A DNA stretch of 62,766 nucleotides from Paenibacillus taihuensis (GTDB lineage: Bacteria; Bacillota; Bacilli; Paenibacillales; Paenibacillaceae), in contig NZ_QTTN01000038.1 in NCBI RefSeq assembly GCF_003386535.1, forward strand, positions 1 through 62,766, written 5' to 3'. Positions 16,698 to 25,268 of the stretch are shown here, piece by piece. The notes under the pieces are model-generated. The model made no database searches, had not been told where the DNA came from, and saw nothing but the letters and a program-made list of their open reading frames with translations. Made by a program: the position numbers and the translations under genes. Numbering within the stretch: position 1 is the stretch's first letter; each line of letters opens with the position of its first letter.

Positions 16698-17921
16698 ATG
16701 GATCTCAAGTACGATAACAATAAGCTATCACAGAAAGGATTGACCATTGTGAATCGTAAATTCATTGTTTATCTTGTCGCGTTTGCTGCATTTCTTGGGC
16801 CGTTCACGCAAACCATCTACACGCCGGTGTTGCCCGAGGTTGCCAGCCAACTTCACTCGACTTCATTCGTCGTCAATTTGACGATTTCCGTGTTTACCTT
16901 TTTTCTGGCCATCATGCAAATGATCTATGGTCCGCTTACGGACTCAAAGGGACGCCGAAGAGTCATGCTATTCGGAGTATTACTGTATGTGATTGCTTCG
17001 GTTGGGTGTTACTTCTCTAAAAATATAGAGCTGCTTCTGGTTTTCCGAGCGTTGCAGGCAATCGGAATCGCTGCGGGATCAGTCGTTGCTGTTACGGTGA
17101 TCAGCGACTTGTTCGAAGGAAAAGAACGGGGTCATGCGATGGGAACGTTCCAGATGTTAGTTTCATTAGGACCGGTGCTCGGGCCCGTCATTGGCGGATT
17201 CCTGAGCGGGCTGTTCAATTTTCACTCTGTATTTCTCGCTCTGGCAGCAACTGGATTGCTTGTGTTGATATTCAACTACCTCTATTTGAAGGAAACGAAA
17301 CCAAGCAACGTCGAAGCCGGCCGGTTTCAACTGCGGGACTTTGCCATGATTCTTCAGAATCGGATCGGCTCGTCCATTATTTATCTGGGGTTTATTCAGT
17401 ATTATGTGTTTTACGATTTCCTTGTCTTCCTGCCGAACATCCTAAGTGATCGTTACGGCTTATCGGCTGAACAGAAAGGATTGGTATTTCTGCCGATGTC
17501 ACTCAGTATCGTGATCGGCAGTTATTTGGGCGGAAAAATCCAAGCGCGGATAGATGGAGAAAAGGTTGTTGTGCTGACGACTTACCTAAACGCAATTGCG
17601 GTATTGTTCTTCCTCATCTCCTATTCGATATCATTGGCTTGGCTGCTGGCTGGAATTATTGCCTTTGGATTATTCCTGGGGCTGTCTCTCCCTGTGCAGA
17701 CGACGCTCCTAACGGGAGCTTTCACAAGAAATCGCGCGACTGCCGTCGGTGCGTATAACTTCTCCCGTTATATGGGAATGGCCGTCAGTCCGATCGTGGG
17801 CAGCATCTTCTACCGAATCGGCGGCTATGGCTTGTTGTATGGATTTATCGTAGTCGCGACGCTGGCCTTTGCCTTTATGTTGTCCCGACGTCTCCTTGTT
17901 ACCCGATCGGTTTCGGTTTAA
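16698..17921 (+). CDS. MFS transporter, Bcr/CflA-like drug exporter
   Basis: Up to 407 residues with 12 predicted membrane helices. The loop 2-3 motif GPLTDSKGRRRVMLFG is the MFS signature and ALGP-type motif C (MLVSLGPVLGPVIGGFLSG) places it with DHA1 exporters. The ATG at 16698 has a weak GGA site; a GTG at 16749 with AAAGGA upstream would give a more usual short N-terminus. It is divergent from the LysR gene and overlaps the next, convergent, MFS gene by 23 bp. Confidence 0.88.
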   Translation: MDLKYDNNKLSQKGLTIVNRKFIVYLVAFAAFLGPFTQTIYTPVLPEVASQLHSTSFVVNLTISVFTFFLAIMQMIYGPLTDSKGRRRVMLFGVLLYVIASVGCYFSKNIELLLVFRALQAIGIAAGSVVAVTVISDLFEGKERGHAMGTFQMLVSLGPVLGPVIGGFLSGLFNFHSVFLALAATGLLVLIFNYLYLKETKPSNVEAGRFQLRDFAMILQNRIGSSIIYLGFIQYYVFYDFLVFLPNILSDRYGLSAEQKGLVFLPMSLSIVIGSYLGGKIQARIDGEKVVVLTTYLNAIAVLFFLISYSISLAWLLAGIIAFGLFLGLSLPVQTTLLTGAFTRNRATAVGAYNFSRYMGMAVSPIVGSIFYRIGGYGLLYGFIVVATLAFAFMLSRRLLVTRSVSV

Positions 17922-19113
17922 CGGCTTCAGAGCTCTTCCTAATGCGGATGATTAGGGTAAGCAACAGCGTCATGAGAGCGACTAATCCGACAACGACGGA
18001 AACAATCCGAATCGCGGAGCTGAAGCCATAGACGGTAGACGCCAGACCGCCCCCATAGGAGCTGGCCCCTTGGAATAGATAGCAGAGAAAGACGGCGGAT
18101 AAAAACTGCGCTCGATGCGCGGGAGGCGAGTTCAAGGCAGCGAGGGCAATTCCTCCGGCTGCAGAGAATCCATAGCCAAGTCCGCCGACAATTGATGAGA
18201 TAATAAAAAGGGCGAAGGAATGAAGCTCCGATGCCATGACGAGCAGCACGAAAGTCAATATGATCGCAATCATGCCGGCCCGAATCGAGGTTAACGGACC
18301 CATTCGTCCGGCAATGGTTGCACTCACCGCGATCAGCAAATTCGATATCGATAATACGGTACCGATCACCAGAATATCTTTGGTCCCAACGACATCTCGC
18401 GCAATTTGCGCGCCAAGAGATAGGAATACACCGCCGTAGCTGAACGCCATGCCGACGGCTAACACTGCCAAAATATAAACACCCCATAATCCATCCGGCA
18501 CTTTAATCCCCGCTGGTTTCCACTTTGACCGACCTTCCGAGCCAGACCTTGCATTCTGTGGAAGGAAGAGACAAAGAATAATGCTGATACATACAAATGC
18601 GGATAAGACCCAGTAACTTAGATGCAGCGGGAACGGCGCATATTTTATTAGAATTGCACCAACAATTTGTCCAAGGAACACGCCTACTGCTTGCGTAATG
18701 GTATTTATCGATCCGGGCAGCTTCTTGTTCGATGTCGGATTGAATTCGACTAGAGCTGCAGCCCCCGACCCCACGGCTAACCCAACTCCGGTGCCTTGCA
18801 TCGCACGGCCGAAGAACAGCCAGTACATATTGGGAGCCAATGCGAAAGTCAAAGCGCCAGCCAGAAGAAATAGAAGTCCAGTAATAAGCGTATTTCGGCG
18901 TCCGAAGTAATCCGAAATATTTCCTAACACAACGAGTACCACTATGATTACGATTGGATACATAGCAAAGATACCTGTCGTAATGGATTTCGACAGATGC
19001 CATTGCGATGCATAGAGCGGAAACATAATGGAAGGAGCTGCGCTGGACCATAAACTCATGACGAGTGCCCAGGCAACAATCCAAAATGCCGTTCTGGATG
19101 AGACATGTTTCAT
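17899..19113 (-). CDS. MFS transporter
   Basis: 404 residues from an ATG with GGAGGGG upstream (the frame continues 28 codons further without a good site). Twelve helices, MFS motif GNISDYFGRRNTLITGL after helix 2, and GRAMQGTGVGLAVGSGAAAL in helix 4-5, typical of drug/metabolite:H+ antiporters. The 3' end overlaps the convergent MFS gene by 23 bp, so the two transcripts are antisense to each other there. Substrate unknown. Confidence 0.87.
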   Translation of the reverse strand: MKHVSSRTAFWIVAWALVMSLWSSAAPSIMFPLYASQWHLSKSITTGIFAMYPIVIIVVLVVLGNISDYFGRRNTLITGLLFLLAGALTFALAPNMYWLFFGRAMQGTGVGLAVGSGAAALVEFNPTSNKKLPGSINTITQAVGVFLGQIVGAILIKYAPFPLHLSYWVLSAFVCISIILCLFLPQNARSGSEGRSKWKPAGIKVPDGLWGVYILAVLAVGMAFSYGGVFLSLGAQIARDVVGTKDILVIGTVLSISNLLIAVSATIAGRMGPLTSIRAGMIAIILTFVLLVMASELHSFALFIISSIVGGLGYGFSAAGGIALAALNSPPAHRAQFLSAVFLCYLFQGASSYGGGLASTVYGFSSAIRIVSVVVGLVALMTLLLTLIIRIRKSSEAVKPKPIG

Positions 19114-19198
19114 TAGACCCCTCCATCCTGTAAAGTTGATTCCTCTGTCTATATTCCCCCTGCTCTCCATGATTAATGTTAGGATGCCGCCAGCCAAT

Positions 19199-19232
19199 AA
19201 AAAAAGCCCGCTATTACAGTTTCAGCGGGCTT
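19199..19232 (-). terminator. Rho-independent terminator
   Basis: On the minus strand AAGCCCGCT and AGCGGGCTT form a perfect stem around an 11-nt loop and run into TTTTTTT. It ends the small gene at 19246-19425 before the MFS gene. Confidence 0.9.
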
Positions 19233-19245
19233 CACTTAGACACAG

Positions 19246-19425
19246 TCACTCTTCGATATTTCGTGTTTTACTAACACTTGTTAATGCAAAATCCTCTTTG
19301 GAAATTCCCATGTTTTCGGCCAACTTCTTCTTGATTACCATAGCTTGCTGTAAACTGGTAGCCCGATATTCAATCGCGGTGCCGGATGCATCTTCGAATG
19401 AATAGTAGCACTTCTTATTGGACAT
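19246..19425 (-). CDS. Small conserved-type hypothetical protein
   Basis: 59 residues starting MSNKKCYYSFEDASGTAIEY with AGAGGTG eight nucleotides upstream and a clean terminator downstream, so it looks like a real single-gene unit. The product is charged and soluble, with predicted beta hairpin then helix (SLQQAMVIKKKLAENMG). I do not recognise the family. It lies between a FUSC-type exporter and an MFS exporter on the same strand. Confidence 0.6.
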   Translation of the reverse strand: MSNKKCYYSFEDASGTAIEYRATSLQQAMVIKKKLAENMGISKEDFALTSVSKTRNIEE

Positions 19426-19479
19426 AAACGCTGCACCTCTTTTGTCTGACAATAACAACATTATGTCCCTGATCTTGGT

Positions 19480-20568
19480 TTATAAACTTCTTTGTACAAT
19501 ATCGGTATTATCATTCATTTCATTCGACGACACTTCTTTTACGATCCGGTTCAAGTCCACCAAGATCCCTCCGATCTCCCGAAGTACCAGAGGTGAATGT
19601 ACGCCTGTCATGTCATGCAAACAAGCAAGCTGCAGGGACTGTGCCCGTTCTACATAACTGCGCTGCGTACTCCTGCTCGCGGTGGAATTGTGAATAATCG
19701 TCTCCCCAAAATGTTCAATGCATGCCGCTGTTGCCTCGAACGTCTCGAATATCCGTTCGATCCTCGGATATTCCACGTTGTACTCTTCGATTTCCCTCAG
19801 CTCAATCAAGCTGCGTCGTATCCCTCGAATTTGGATCGTCACCTTTTCCAATTGGTTCATTCCGAACCCGATCGCTTCCAAGCGCACCCTTTCTTTGGAG
19901 CGAAAAGGACTGAATTTCTGGCTTTGCTTAGCCAACTGCAATTGCTGCAAGCTAACTCCGGTTTCATCAATCAATCGTTCTACCGCTTCATCATCATGTG
20001 CTGGGCTGCTCTCCTGGCGATATAACTTGACGAAAGAATGAAGCGCCGAAGCCGCGCGCTTGCTAAGTTGAAACAGAGAAGCTTCTGCGCTTGGGACAGC
20101 GTTCGGCGGAATAATGAAGGCATTAACTGCAACGGCGACTGCGGAGCCAATGACGGTTTCCACGATTCTGCCGAGGGCATAGCCTTGATTGTGCCCAAAG
20201 GCCAGAACCAAGAGTGAACTGACCGCCACTTGCGTAGCGATTTGGTCATTCAAGCGCAATGCTTTCGGGATGGCCATTCCAATGAGAATGACGATGAAGA
20301 TCGATAGAATCCCTGCACTGAGCCAATGTCCAATAAGTAAGCTTATAATAACTCCGAGAATGATCCCCATAGTGCGCTGCATCGCTTTCTCAAGCGAATC
20401 GGCAACGGTAACTTGTACCGTTAGAATCGCGGCCAGTGGCGCAAAGTACGGATAATTGTTGAACGACAGATGGGACGCCAGCTCCCAGGCTAAGGCGGAT
20501 GACAGAGCTGTTTTCCCGATTTGCAGAGTCAAACCGTAGCGCGTCAACATTTCCAAGCTTAGCTTCAT
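19480..20568 (-). CDS. FUSC family / aromatic acid exporter-like membrane protein
   Basis: About 362 residues: five to six N-terminal helices (GKTALSSALAWELASHLSF, YPYFAPLAAILTVQVTVADS, RTMGIILGVIISLLIGHWL) and a cytosolic helical C-terminal half. The pattern PYFAPLAAILTVQ and R-T-x-G is that of FUSC/ArAE exporters (YgaE/DUF939 type), which export aromatic acids or similar anions. The second ATG (20568) is preferred because GGGGGG lies 9 nt upstream. It follows an MFS gene on the same strand. Confidence 0.85.
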   Translation of the reverse strand: MKLSLEMLTRYGLTLQIGKTALSSALAWELASHLSFNNYPYFAPLAAILTVQVTVADSLEKAMQRTMGIILGVIISLLIGHWLSAGILSIFIVILIGMAIPKALRLNDQIATQVAVSSLLVLAFGHNQGYALGRIVETVIGSAVAVAVNAFIIPPNAVPSAEASLFQLSKRAASALHSFVKLYRQESSPAHDDEAVERLIDETGVSLQQLQLAKQSQKFSPFRSKERVRLEAIGFGMNQLEKVTIQIRGIRRSLIELREIEEYNVEYPRIERIFETFEATAACIEHFGETIIHNSTASRSTQRSYVERAQSLQLACLHDMTGVHSPLVLREIGGILVDLNRIVKEVSSNEMNDNTDIVQRSL

Positions 20569-20598
20569 CGACTTCATCCCCCCTATGTAAACCATAAC

Positions 20599-20630
20599 AA
20601 GAGGACATCCGGGATTCCGAATGTCCTCTT
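20599..20630 (-). terminator. Hairpin between the MFS and FUSC genes, possible attenuator
   Basis: AAGAGGACAT and ATGTCCTCTT form a perfect 10-bp stem with a 12-nt loop. It lies between the MFS stop and the FUSC start on the same strand. The following tract (TGTTATGG) is a poor U-run, so it may be a weak terminator or only an mRNA stabilising hairpin. Confidence 0.5.
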
Positions 20631-20645
20631 CCATTAAGTCCGTAT

Positions 20646-21815
20646 TCACTGCGATGTCAGTTTAGAATAATACCGTTTAAATTGCAAGGAATAAATCAGC
20701 ACATAAACGACAATGAGAGCTGCAAACATATTGATAATCACGAGCGAAGTGTTCAAACTTAAGAACGATGTCAGGACGCCGACGGCAACTGGGGGAGCAA
20801 TGAATCCGGCATAAGCGCACATATAGAAGGCGGAGATGACACGCGGTCGTTCTTCCGGTTTGGGCAGCTGTCCGGCAAATCGCAAAGCGGCTTGAAACGT
20901 CCATCCGGCGCCGATCCCTTGAATGAAGAAACCTGCCCAGAGCAAGGGCATGCTCGACGTTTGCCCCGATAAGAAGATAAGCCAGGATCCAATGGTAAGC
21001 GCCAATATGCTCAGACGGATCCGTGTGACAGGGTTTTTAGGCCAAGGGAAGAACTGCATGAGCGCTCCTCCACCCAGAAGCAGCAAAATCAATAAACCGG
21101 ATATGGATAAATTGCTGGTGTGTATTACGTTTTTGACAAAGGTTGGGATGAGTGATAAAACAACTCCGCCTAATGTGAACACCGTGAAGATTGGAAGCCC
21201 GATAATGGACCAGAATTGATTTCGAACGTTATGCGGGATGCCAAGAGAGATCTTGTTCTTCTTCGCATTCGAATCCTCGTGTTTGGGCAGAAGTTCCAGC
21301 AGCACCAAGGAGACGAAAAGCATGAAGAGCAGGATCCAGAACGGCATCCGAAGCGGTTGAACATGCAAGTATTGAACAATAAGGCCGGAAACCGCGGGTC
21401 CCAAACCAAATCCTAAGTTAACCGTTACCCCGGACAGCTTCAGTGCAGTTCCTGTTTTCTCAGGCGTCGTTTGTTTCAATAAGAAGGCACTAACGGCTCC
21501 TGTAAATGCGCCATATGCGATGCCTTCCAAGATCCTTGCCACATAGAGCATCCAGACATGAGTGCTGGCGATGAACAACAGAGTTGAAGCGATGGAAAGC
21601 CAAATACTGATCCGTAATACCTTCTTTAAGCCCCAATATCCCCCTCTGGACCCCACAATAAGCAAGGTAGGCAGAAGAACGGCAGCATAGATCGCGAACA
21701 AAATGGTGATTTCCAGACTGCTCAGCTTAAAGTGTTCACCATAGACAGGAAATAACGACGAAATGTATGTCGCCCCAATGGACATTAATAGCACGATTAA
21801 CAGCGTTCTTTTCAT
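20646..21815 (-). CDS. MFS transporter, SetA/drug-efflux-like
   Basis: 389 residues with twelve helices. The ATG has AAGGAG 6 nt upstream. The loop 2-3 motif is GSRGGYWGLKKVLRIS and helix 4 shows ARILEGIAYGAFTGAVSAFLL. It is downstream of a MarR gene on the same strand, and the two upstream regions share the motif GTCTTATATGCCC, so this exporter is likely a MarR target. Substrate unknown; the adjacent FUSC exporter hints at aromatic or weak-acid compounds. Confidence 0.86.
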   Translation of the reverse strand: MKRTLLIVLLMSIGATYISSLFPVYGEHFKLSSLEITILFAIYAAVLLPTLLIVGSRGGYWGLKKVLRISIWLSIASTLLFIASTHVWMLYVARILEGIAYGAFTGAVSAFLLKQTTPEKTGTALKLSGVTVNLGFGLGPAVSGLIVQYLHVQPLRMPFWILLFMLFVSLVLLELLPKHEDSNAKKNKISLGIPHNVRNQFWSIIGLPIFTVFTLGGVVLSLIPTFVKNVIHTSNLSISGLLILLLLGGGALMQFFPWPKNPVTRIRLSILALTIGSWLIFLSGQTSSMPLLWAGFFIQGIGAGWTFQAALRFAGQLPKPEERPRVISAFYMCAYAGFIAPPVAVGVLTSFLSLNTSLVIINMFAALIVVYVLIYSLQFKRYYSKLTSQ

Positions 21816-21862
21816 TCAAGTTCTCCTTCTTCATGATTGAGTTATTATGCCCAGCATTTTAA

Positions 21863-21885
21863 AAGACATTTTGTCTTATATGCCC
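21863..21885. promoter_or_regulatory. Candidate MarR operator upstream of the MFS gene
   Basis: The inverted repeat AAGACATTTTGTCTT (21863-21877; 6-bp arms) runs into ATATGCCC. The 13-nt string GTCTTATATGCCC (21873-21885) is repeated exactly at 22482-22494, upstream of the MarR gene itself. Confidence 0.6.
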
Positions 21886-21894
21886 CTATTTATC

Positions 21895-21945
21895 AAAAAA
21901 AAACGACGGTGAGCAAAATGATTATTTCTGCGCGTTACTCACCGT
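21895..21945 (-). terminator. Rho-independent terminator after the MarR gene
   Basis: On the minus strand ACGGTGAG and CTCACCGT pair across a long loop and are followed by a run of nine T. It separates the MarR transcript from the MFS gene downstream. Confidence 0.75.
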
Positions 21946-21965
21946 TGATGTTTGAAACGCCTCCT

Positions 21966-22415
21966 TCAATTAATGCTAAAGGAAAGGCCGATTACCTCAT
22001 CCATCATGTTCCTCATGGATTGGGCTTGTTCATGACCAAGCAGACCTTCGAATTCGGTTTGAGCTCGCTCCCATCCGCTTCTTCCGATTTCAATCCGCTT
22101 CTTCCCTTCATCGGTAACCGAGACGATGCGAGCTCGACGATCGGATTGACTAACCTCAATACGTACCAGCCCGTCACGCTCTAATGGCCGGAGGTTATGG
22201 CCAATTGTTGCTCGATCCATTGTCATCATATTAGCAAGCTCCATCATGGTCTTCGGTCCCTCGCGCTTAAGTAATCCTAAGATTGCGAATTGGGTAGCCC
22301 GGACTCCTGCGCCGGATTCAGCCAAACAAGTATCATAAAGACGTGTAATATGCCGCTGAGCACGTCTTATCTTGGTACAATTACATATTGCAGCTATATT
22401 AATGTCATTGGCCAT
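21966..22415 (-). CDS. MarR family transcriptional regulator
   Basis: 149 residues from an ATG with GGGAGGTG upstream. The winged helix is clear: QFAILGLLKREGPKTMMELA, MMTMDRATIGHNLRPLERDG (recognition helix) and VSQSDRRARIVSVTDEGKK (wing). It has several N-terminal cysteines (ICNCTKI), which might respond to redox, though this is speculative. It carries its own terminator and a motif shared with the downstream MFS promoter region. Confidence 0.92.
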   Translation of the reverse strand: MANDINIAAICNCTKIRRAQRHITRLYDTCLAESGAGVRATQFAILGLLKREGPKTMMELANMMTMDRATIGHNLRPLERDGLVRIEVSQSDRRARIVSVTDEGKKRIEIGRSGWERAQTEFEGLLGHEQAQSMRNMMDEVIGLSFSIN

Positions 22416-22470
22416 TACGTTCACCTCCCTTAACCGTATCGTTATTGTTTGCTGCAATTCAACTTGATAA

Positions 22471-22494
22471 AACATATTTTAGTCTTATATGCCC
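22471..22494. promoter_or_regulatory. Candidate MarR autoregulatory operator
   Basis: AACATATTTTAGTCTTATATGCCC differs from the site upstream of the MFS gene at few positions and shares 13 consecutive bases with it (22482-22494). It lies about 60-80 bp before the MarR start, on the same strand orientation. Confidence 0.6.
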
Positions 22495-22518
22495 GTAAAA
22501 GCAAGTGGCAAGATTAAT

Positions 22519-22546
22519 AAAAAAAAAGCCGCAATTATGCGACTTT
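22519..22546 (-). terminator. Rho-independent terminator after the DUF3169 gene
   Basis: On the minus strand AAGTCGCA and TGCGGCTT pair (one G-T) around a 4-nt loop, followed by a run of nine T. Confidence 0.8.
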
Positions 22547-22561
22547 AAATCATTCTTCCAT

Positions 22562-23320
22562 TTACCTACCCAAATTGCTCTTATTTGCTTCGCGATAGTA
22601 TACGGCCTTCTGAACGATCGCGATGATGGCCAGGGCGATGATAGGCAGCGGTGTAAATTCAAACAAGAAGGAATAGAGAATGAAGAACAGAATGCCGCCA
22701 GTGATCATATGATTGACAGCCTTAAAGGAACTGTAAGCAGACCGATAGACCGTGAACCGCTCGGCTTCATCCAGTTTGTCGAACAGCTCGCGCTGAGCAG
22801 ATCTTGAACGCAAATTAATCGAGCGATCCGGAAACAGCTTGTTGTAATGCCGAAGGATGATGGCCTGCAGGATGACTGCTAATACGACGAAAACAACGGA
22901 ACTTAGCACATTGGCGATCAGGAAGGCTTCTTGATCATTATCCCGTGCTTCCCGGCTTGCGAAATAAGCAAAGCCAAGCGCGAACCAGACGAAGGCTATA
23001 ATTACATTGTAAACGCTGATCTGAATAAAAGAACCAATCGCACGCTCGCTTGCAGGCGTTTCATCTTCCGCCATATTGGATTCATCATTTCTCATAGAAG
23101 ATAGCTGCACAATTCCAACGATGCTCCACATCGAGAAAATGAAACAGGCTAATCCGATAACTCCGAATATAACATCGTAATCGTACACGATACTCGGTTT
23201 AAACGTTAAATGGTCCGGATGCGGAATCGAATCGCTAGTCAGGAGGAATCCGCAGATCCCTCCAATGGCCATCATGAATAACAAGTACGGCACAGAAATT
23301 TTTTTCGATTTATTGTTCAT
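22562..23320 (-). CDS. DUF3169-type membrane protein
   Basis: 252 residues with six predicted helices: two N-terminal, two central (VYNVIIAFVWFALGFAYFA, LSSVVFVVLAVILQAIIL) and two C-terminal (MITGGILFFILYSFLF, LPIIALAIIAIVQ). The arrangement and the RYNKLFPDR-like loop after helix 4 suggest the DUF3169 family, often encoded next to a small XRE regulator in Firmicutes, as here. The start at 23320 has GGGGAG upstream and overlaps the XRE gene end by 11 nt, so the two are coupled. Function unknown. Confidence 0.7.
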   Translation of the reverse strand: MNNKSKKISVPYLLFMMAIGGICGFLLTSDSIPHPDHLTFKPSIVYDYDVIFGVIGLACFIFSMWSIVGIVQLSSMRNDESNMAEDETPASERAIGSFIQISVYNVIIAFVWFALGFAYFASREARDNDQEAFLIANVLSSVVFVVLAVILQAIILRHYNKLFPDRSINLRSRSAQRELFDKLDEAERFTVYRSAYSSFKAVNHMITGGILFFILYSFLFEFTPLPIIALAIIAIVQKAVYYREANKSNLGR

Positions 23321-23534
23321 CGTTCTCCCCATCCCCTTCCAGGTAAAATATAGCCTCCACTTGCTCCTTAAAGACAGCAGCGATCTTCAAACACATGACG
23401 ATCGAAGGTGCGTAATCCCCTCTTTCGATCAAGGCAATCGTTTGTCTGGATGCGCCGATTAATTGGGCGAGTTCGCTCTGGGACAGTCGATCGCGGGCCC
23501 TCAGCTCTCGAACTCGATTGTGTAATTCACCCAC
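23310..23534 (-). CDS. Small XRE family (Cro/CI-type) regulator
   Basis: 74 residues consisting almost only of a helix-turn-helix (LRARDRLSQSELAQLIGASR, QTIALIERGDYAPSIVMCLK) plus a short tail (AVFKEQVEAIFYLEGD). The pattern matches the YozG-like subgroup, usually paired with a small membrane protein. The GTG start has GGAGGTGATG upstream. The AT-rich promoter side holds ATACAT and ATGTAT arms near 23557-23581 as a weak operator candidate. Confidence 0.88.
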   Translation of the reverse strand: MGELHNRVRELRARDRLSQSELAQLIGASRQTIALIERGDYAPSIVMCLKIAAVFKEQVEAIFYLEGDGENDEQ

Positions 23535-23721
23535 CTCATCACCTCCACTTGGAATTATACATAATTATTGTCATAATGTATATTATCATAAACAAAATGA
23601 CTATAAAAATAGACACAAAAATAACCGCGAATTTCGCGATCATTTATGAACCTATGCAAGTTACATCATGAGCCTGATATCTGGAAACGATAAGGTCATG
23701 CTACTAGAAAAAGGTGATGCA
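23535..23721. other. AT-rich intergenic region, XRE promoter side
   Basis: No supported gene. It is rich in A+T, holds the promoter region of the XRE gene and the perfect 13-nt palindrome CGCGAATTTCGCG at 23626-23638. I cannot assign a function to the palindrome. Confidence 0.4.
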
Positions 23722-23850
23722 ATGGCTTCAACGACACCGCCTGCAAATGACCTATTAAGCTTATTCGAGAAGACCATTTCCATGGAGATACGAGTCGAAG
23801 ACGCCGAAGACGGTTGTGGAGTTTTGGAAGAGCGATTTGTTAAGGACTGA
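23722..23850 (+). CDS. Possible small ORF of 42 codons
   Basis: Starts MASTTPPANDLLSLFEKTIS with AAAGGTGATG just upstream and ends before the CBO0543-type gene. The encoded peptide is acidic and soluble. The ribosome binding site and plausible composition are the only support; it could be noise in an otherwise empty leader. Confidence 0.25.
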   Translation: MASTTPPANDLLSLFEKTISMEIRVEDAEDGCGVLEERFVKD

Positions 23851-23907
23851 AAGTGAAATATGGGATTGCTCCACGCTGAGGGCAGTCCCCTTATGAGAGG
23901 AAGAACT

Positions 23908-24474
23908 ATGCAACTGTCAACGAGTGATGCAATAAGGCATCTTGAGGAAGTACTCACGATGTTAAACATTCATTACTGGCTTAAGCATGATTTGTTCACA
24001 TTTCCTTGGTGGGTGCTGCTTATGACCTTAATCGCCCCATGGATGATATGGTGGAAACTGGTGGACAAGAGTCGAATTGCAGTCATTTTGGTTTATGGAC
24101 TATTCATGAGTATCCTTATCATAATGTTGGACGAGATTGGGATATCGTTTGGATTGTGGTCATATCCGACCCAGCTTATTCGAATTCTTCCCGGTTTATA
24201 TCCGGTAGATTTCTCATTTCTTCCTGTAGCACATATGCTGCTGTTTCAGTATTTCAGGAATTGGCGGTCATTCCTAATTGCTGTTACGATCACCGGCGCT
24301 GTTTTTTCGTTTCTTGGAGAACCGCTCTTTGTCTGGCTGGATATCTACGAGTTGAATCATTGGGAGTATTATTATTCATTCCCGATCTATATTGCTAAAG
24401 CCATACTGGTGAAATGGCTTGTGGAGTCTCTAATGACGAGAGCAGTAAAACACGCAGGGGGTAAAGAAAGGTGA
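23908..24474 (+). CDS. CBO0543-type membrane protein
   Basis: 188 residues from an ATG with GAGGA seven nucleotides upstream; the frame continues 16 codons further. It has about five helices and the C-terminal segment HWEYYYSFPIYIAKAILVKW, sharing YYSFPIY with the protein at 2893-3393. Other family traits are visible: the FPWWVLLMT opening helix and LDEIGISFGLWSYP. The family is widespread in spore formers and functionally uncharacterised. Confidence 0.75.
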   Translation: MQLSTSDAIRHLEEVLTMLNIHYWLKHDLFTFPWWVLLMTLIAPWMIWWKLVDKSRIAVILVYGLFMSILIIMLDEIGISFGLWSYPTQLIRILPGLYPVDFSFLPVAHMLLFQYFRNWRSFLIAVTITGAVFSFLGEPLFVWLDIYELNHWEYYYSFPIYIAKAILVKWLVESLMTRAVKHAGGKER

Positions 24475-24510
24475 GTCCAGACCCGGAGGATTATAAAGTT
24501 ACATAAACTT

Positions 24511-24546
24511 AGAAAGCTGCGAGCCTGCAGGCGTCGCAGCTTTCTT
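24511..24546. terminator. Bidirectional terminator
   Basis: AGAAAGCTGCGA and TCGCAGCTTTCT form a perfect 12-bp stem around a 12-nt self-complementary loop. It lies between the CBO0543-type gene and the convergent end of the large sugar locus, which it probably closes. Confidence 0.85.
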
Positions 24547-24557
24547 CATGTATCCCT

Positions 24558-25262
24558 CTAAGGGAGCAATTTGAAATTGGGCATATAGCCGTGAATCCGG
24601 AATGAGCGAAAAGCTTCGGCATAGACGAACCCTGCTTGAAGCCCTCTGAATTTGTCGGTAATCTCCAAAATATCGAGCAGCCCATGCGTCTGATAGACGT
24701 CCATCCAGGTATACTGGCTTGTATGCTTGGTTAGTGCCTCCCTCTTCTGCTCGTAGAAATCGGTGATATCTACGTAAACCTCCGGCATAAAATCGATTCC
24801 CACTGGCGTCCCATAGAAGAAGAGTGATGGGTTTTTGGAAATTGGCGGTTCGTCTGCCGGAATCAGCCTCCCAGGAATGGACAGCATGACTTCGCTCACG
24901 ATTTTTCCGGTTATGGCATGGTCTGTACTCGGATCGAGCGGATAATTGGCTAAGATTACGTCTGGATTCGCCCAGCGTATGGCATTGATGACGGCTCTTC
25001 TTGTTTCCGGCGTGTCCTGCAAGCCCTGATCGTCGAATCTCATAAACCGGACTTGCGCCCCCATCACCTTCACGGCTTCCAGCTGCTCTTGCTCCCTCTG
25101 CTGCGCGATCGCTTCCCTGCTCTCGTACTCGTTCGAACCGATATTTCCGCTCGTGGTCAACGCGATGAAGATGTTATGTCCCTGCTGTTTGTATTTCAGC
25201 AGCGTCCCCGCGCAAAACACTTCAATATCGTCGGGGTGCGCGCCGATAGCTAGTATGTTCAT
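24558..25262 (-). CDS. PIG-L family deacetylase (copy 1)
   Basis: 234 residues starting MNILAIGAHPDDIEVFCAGT; AHPDD is the zinc-binding and catalytic motif of LmbE/PIG-L N-deacetylases, and the later DPSTDHAITG supplies the third ligand (His). No signal peptide, so it should act in the cytoplasm on an N-acetylated sugar or small conjugate. Last gene of the sugar locus, 6 bp after the SGNH gene. It shares its overall layout (THGLLDI, FRGLQAGFVYAEAFRSF) with the second copy at 29519-30220. Confidence 0.9.
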   Translation of the reverse strand: MNILAIGAHPDDIEVFCAGTLLKYKQQGHNIFIALTTSGNIGSNEYESREAIAQQREQEQLEAVKVMGAQVRFMRFDDQGLQDTPETRRAVINAIRWANPDVILANYPLDPSTDHAITGKIVSEVMLSIPGRLIPADEPPISKNPSLFFYGTPVGIDFMPEVYVDITDFYEQKREALTKHTSQYTWMDVYQTHGLLDILEITDKFRGLQAGFVYAEAFRSFRIHGYMPNFKLLP

Positions 25263-25268
25263 CTTGGA

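Noticed and set aside
23661..23969. Minus-strand open frame of 102 codons
   Set aside because: No ribosome binding site, no recognisable domain, and it overlaps the 5' end of the CBO0543-type gene on the other strand.
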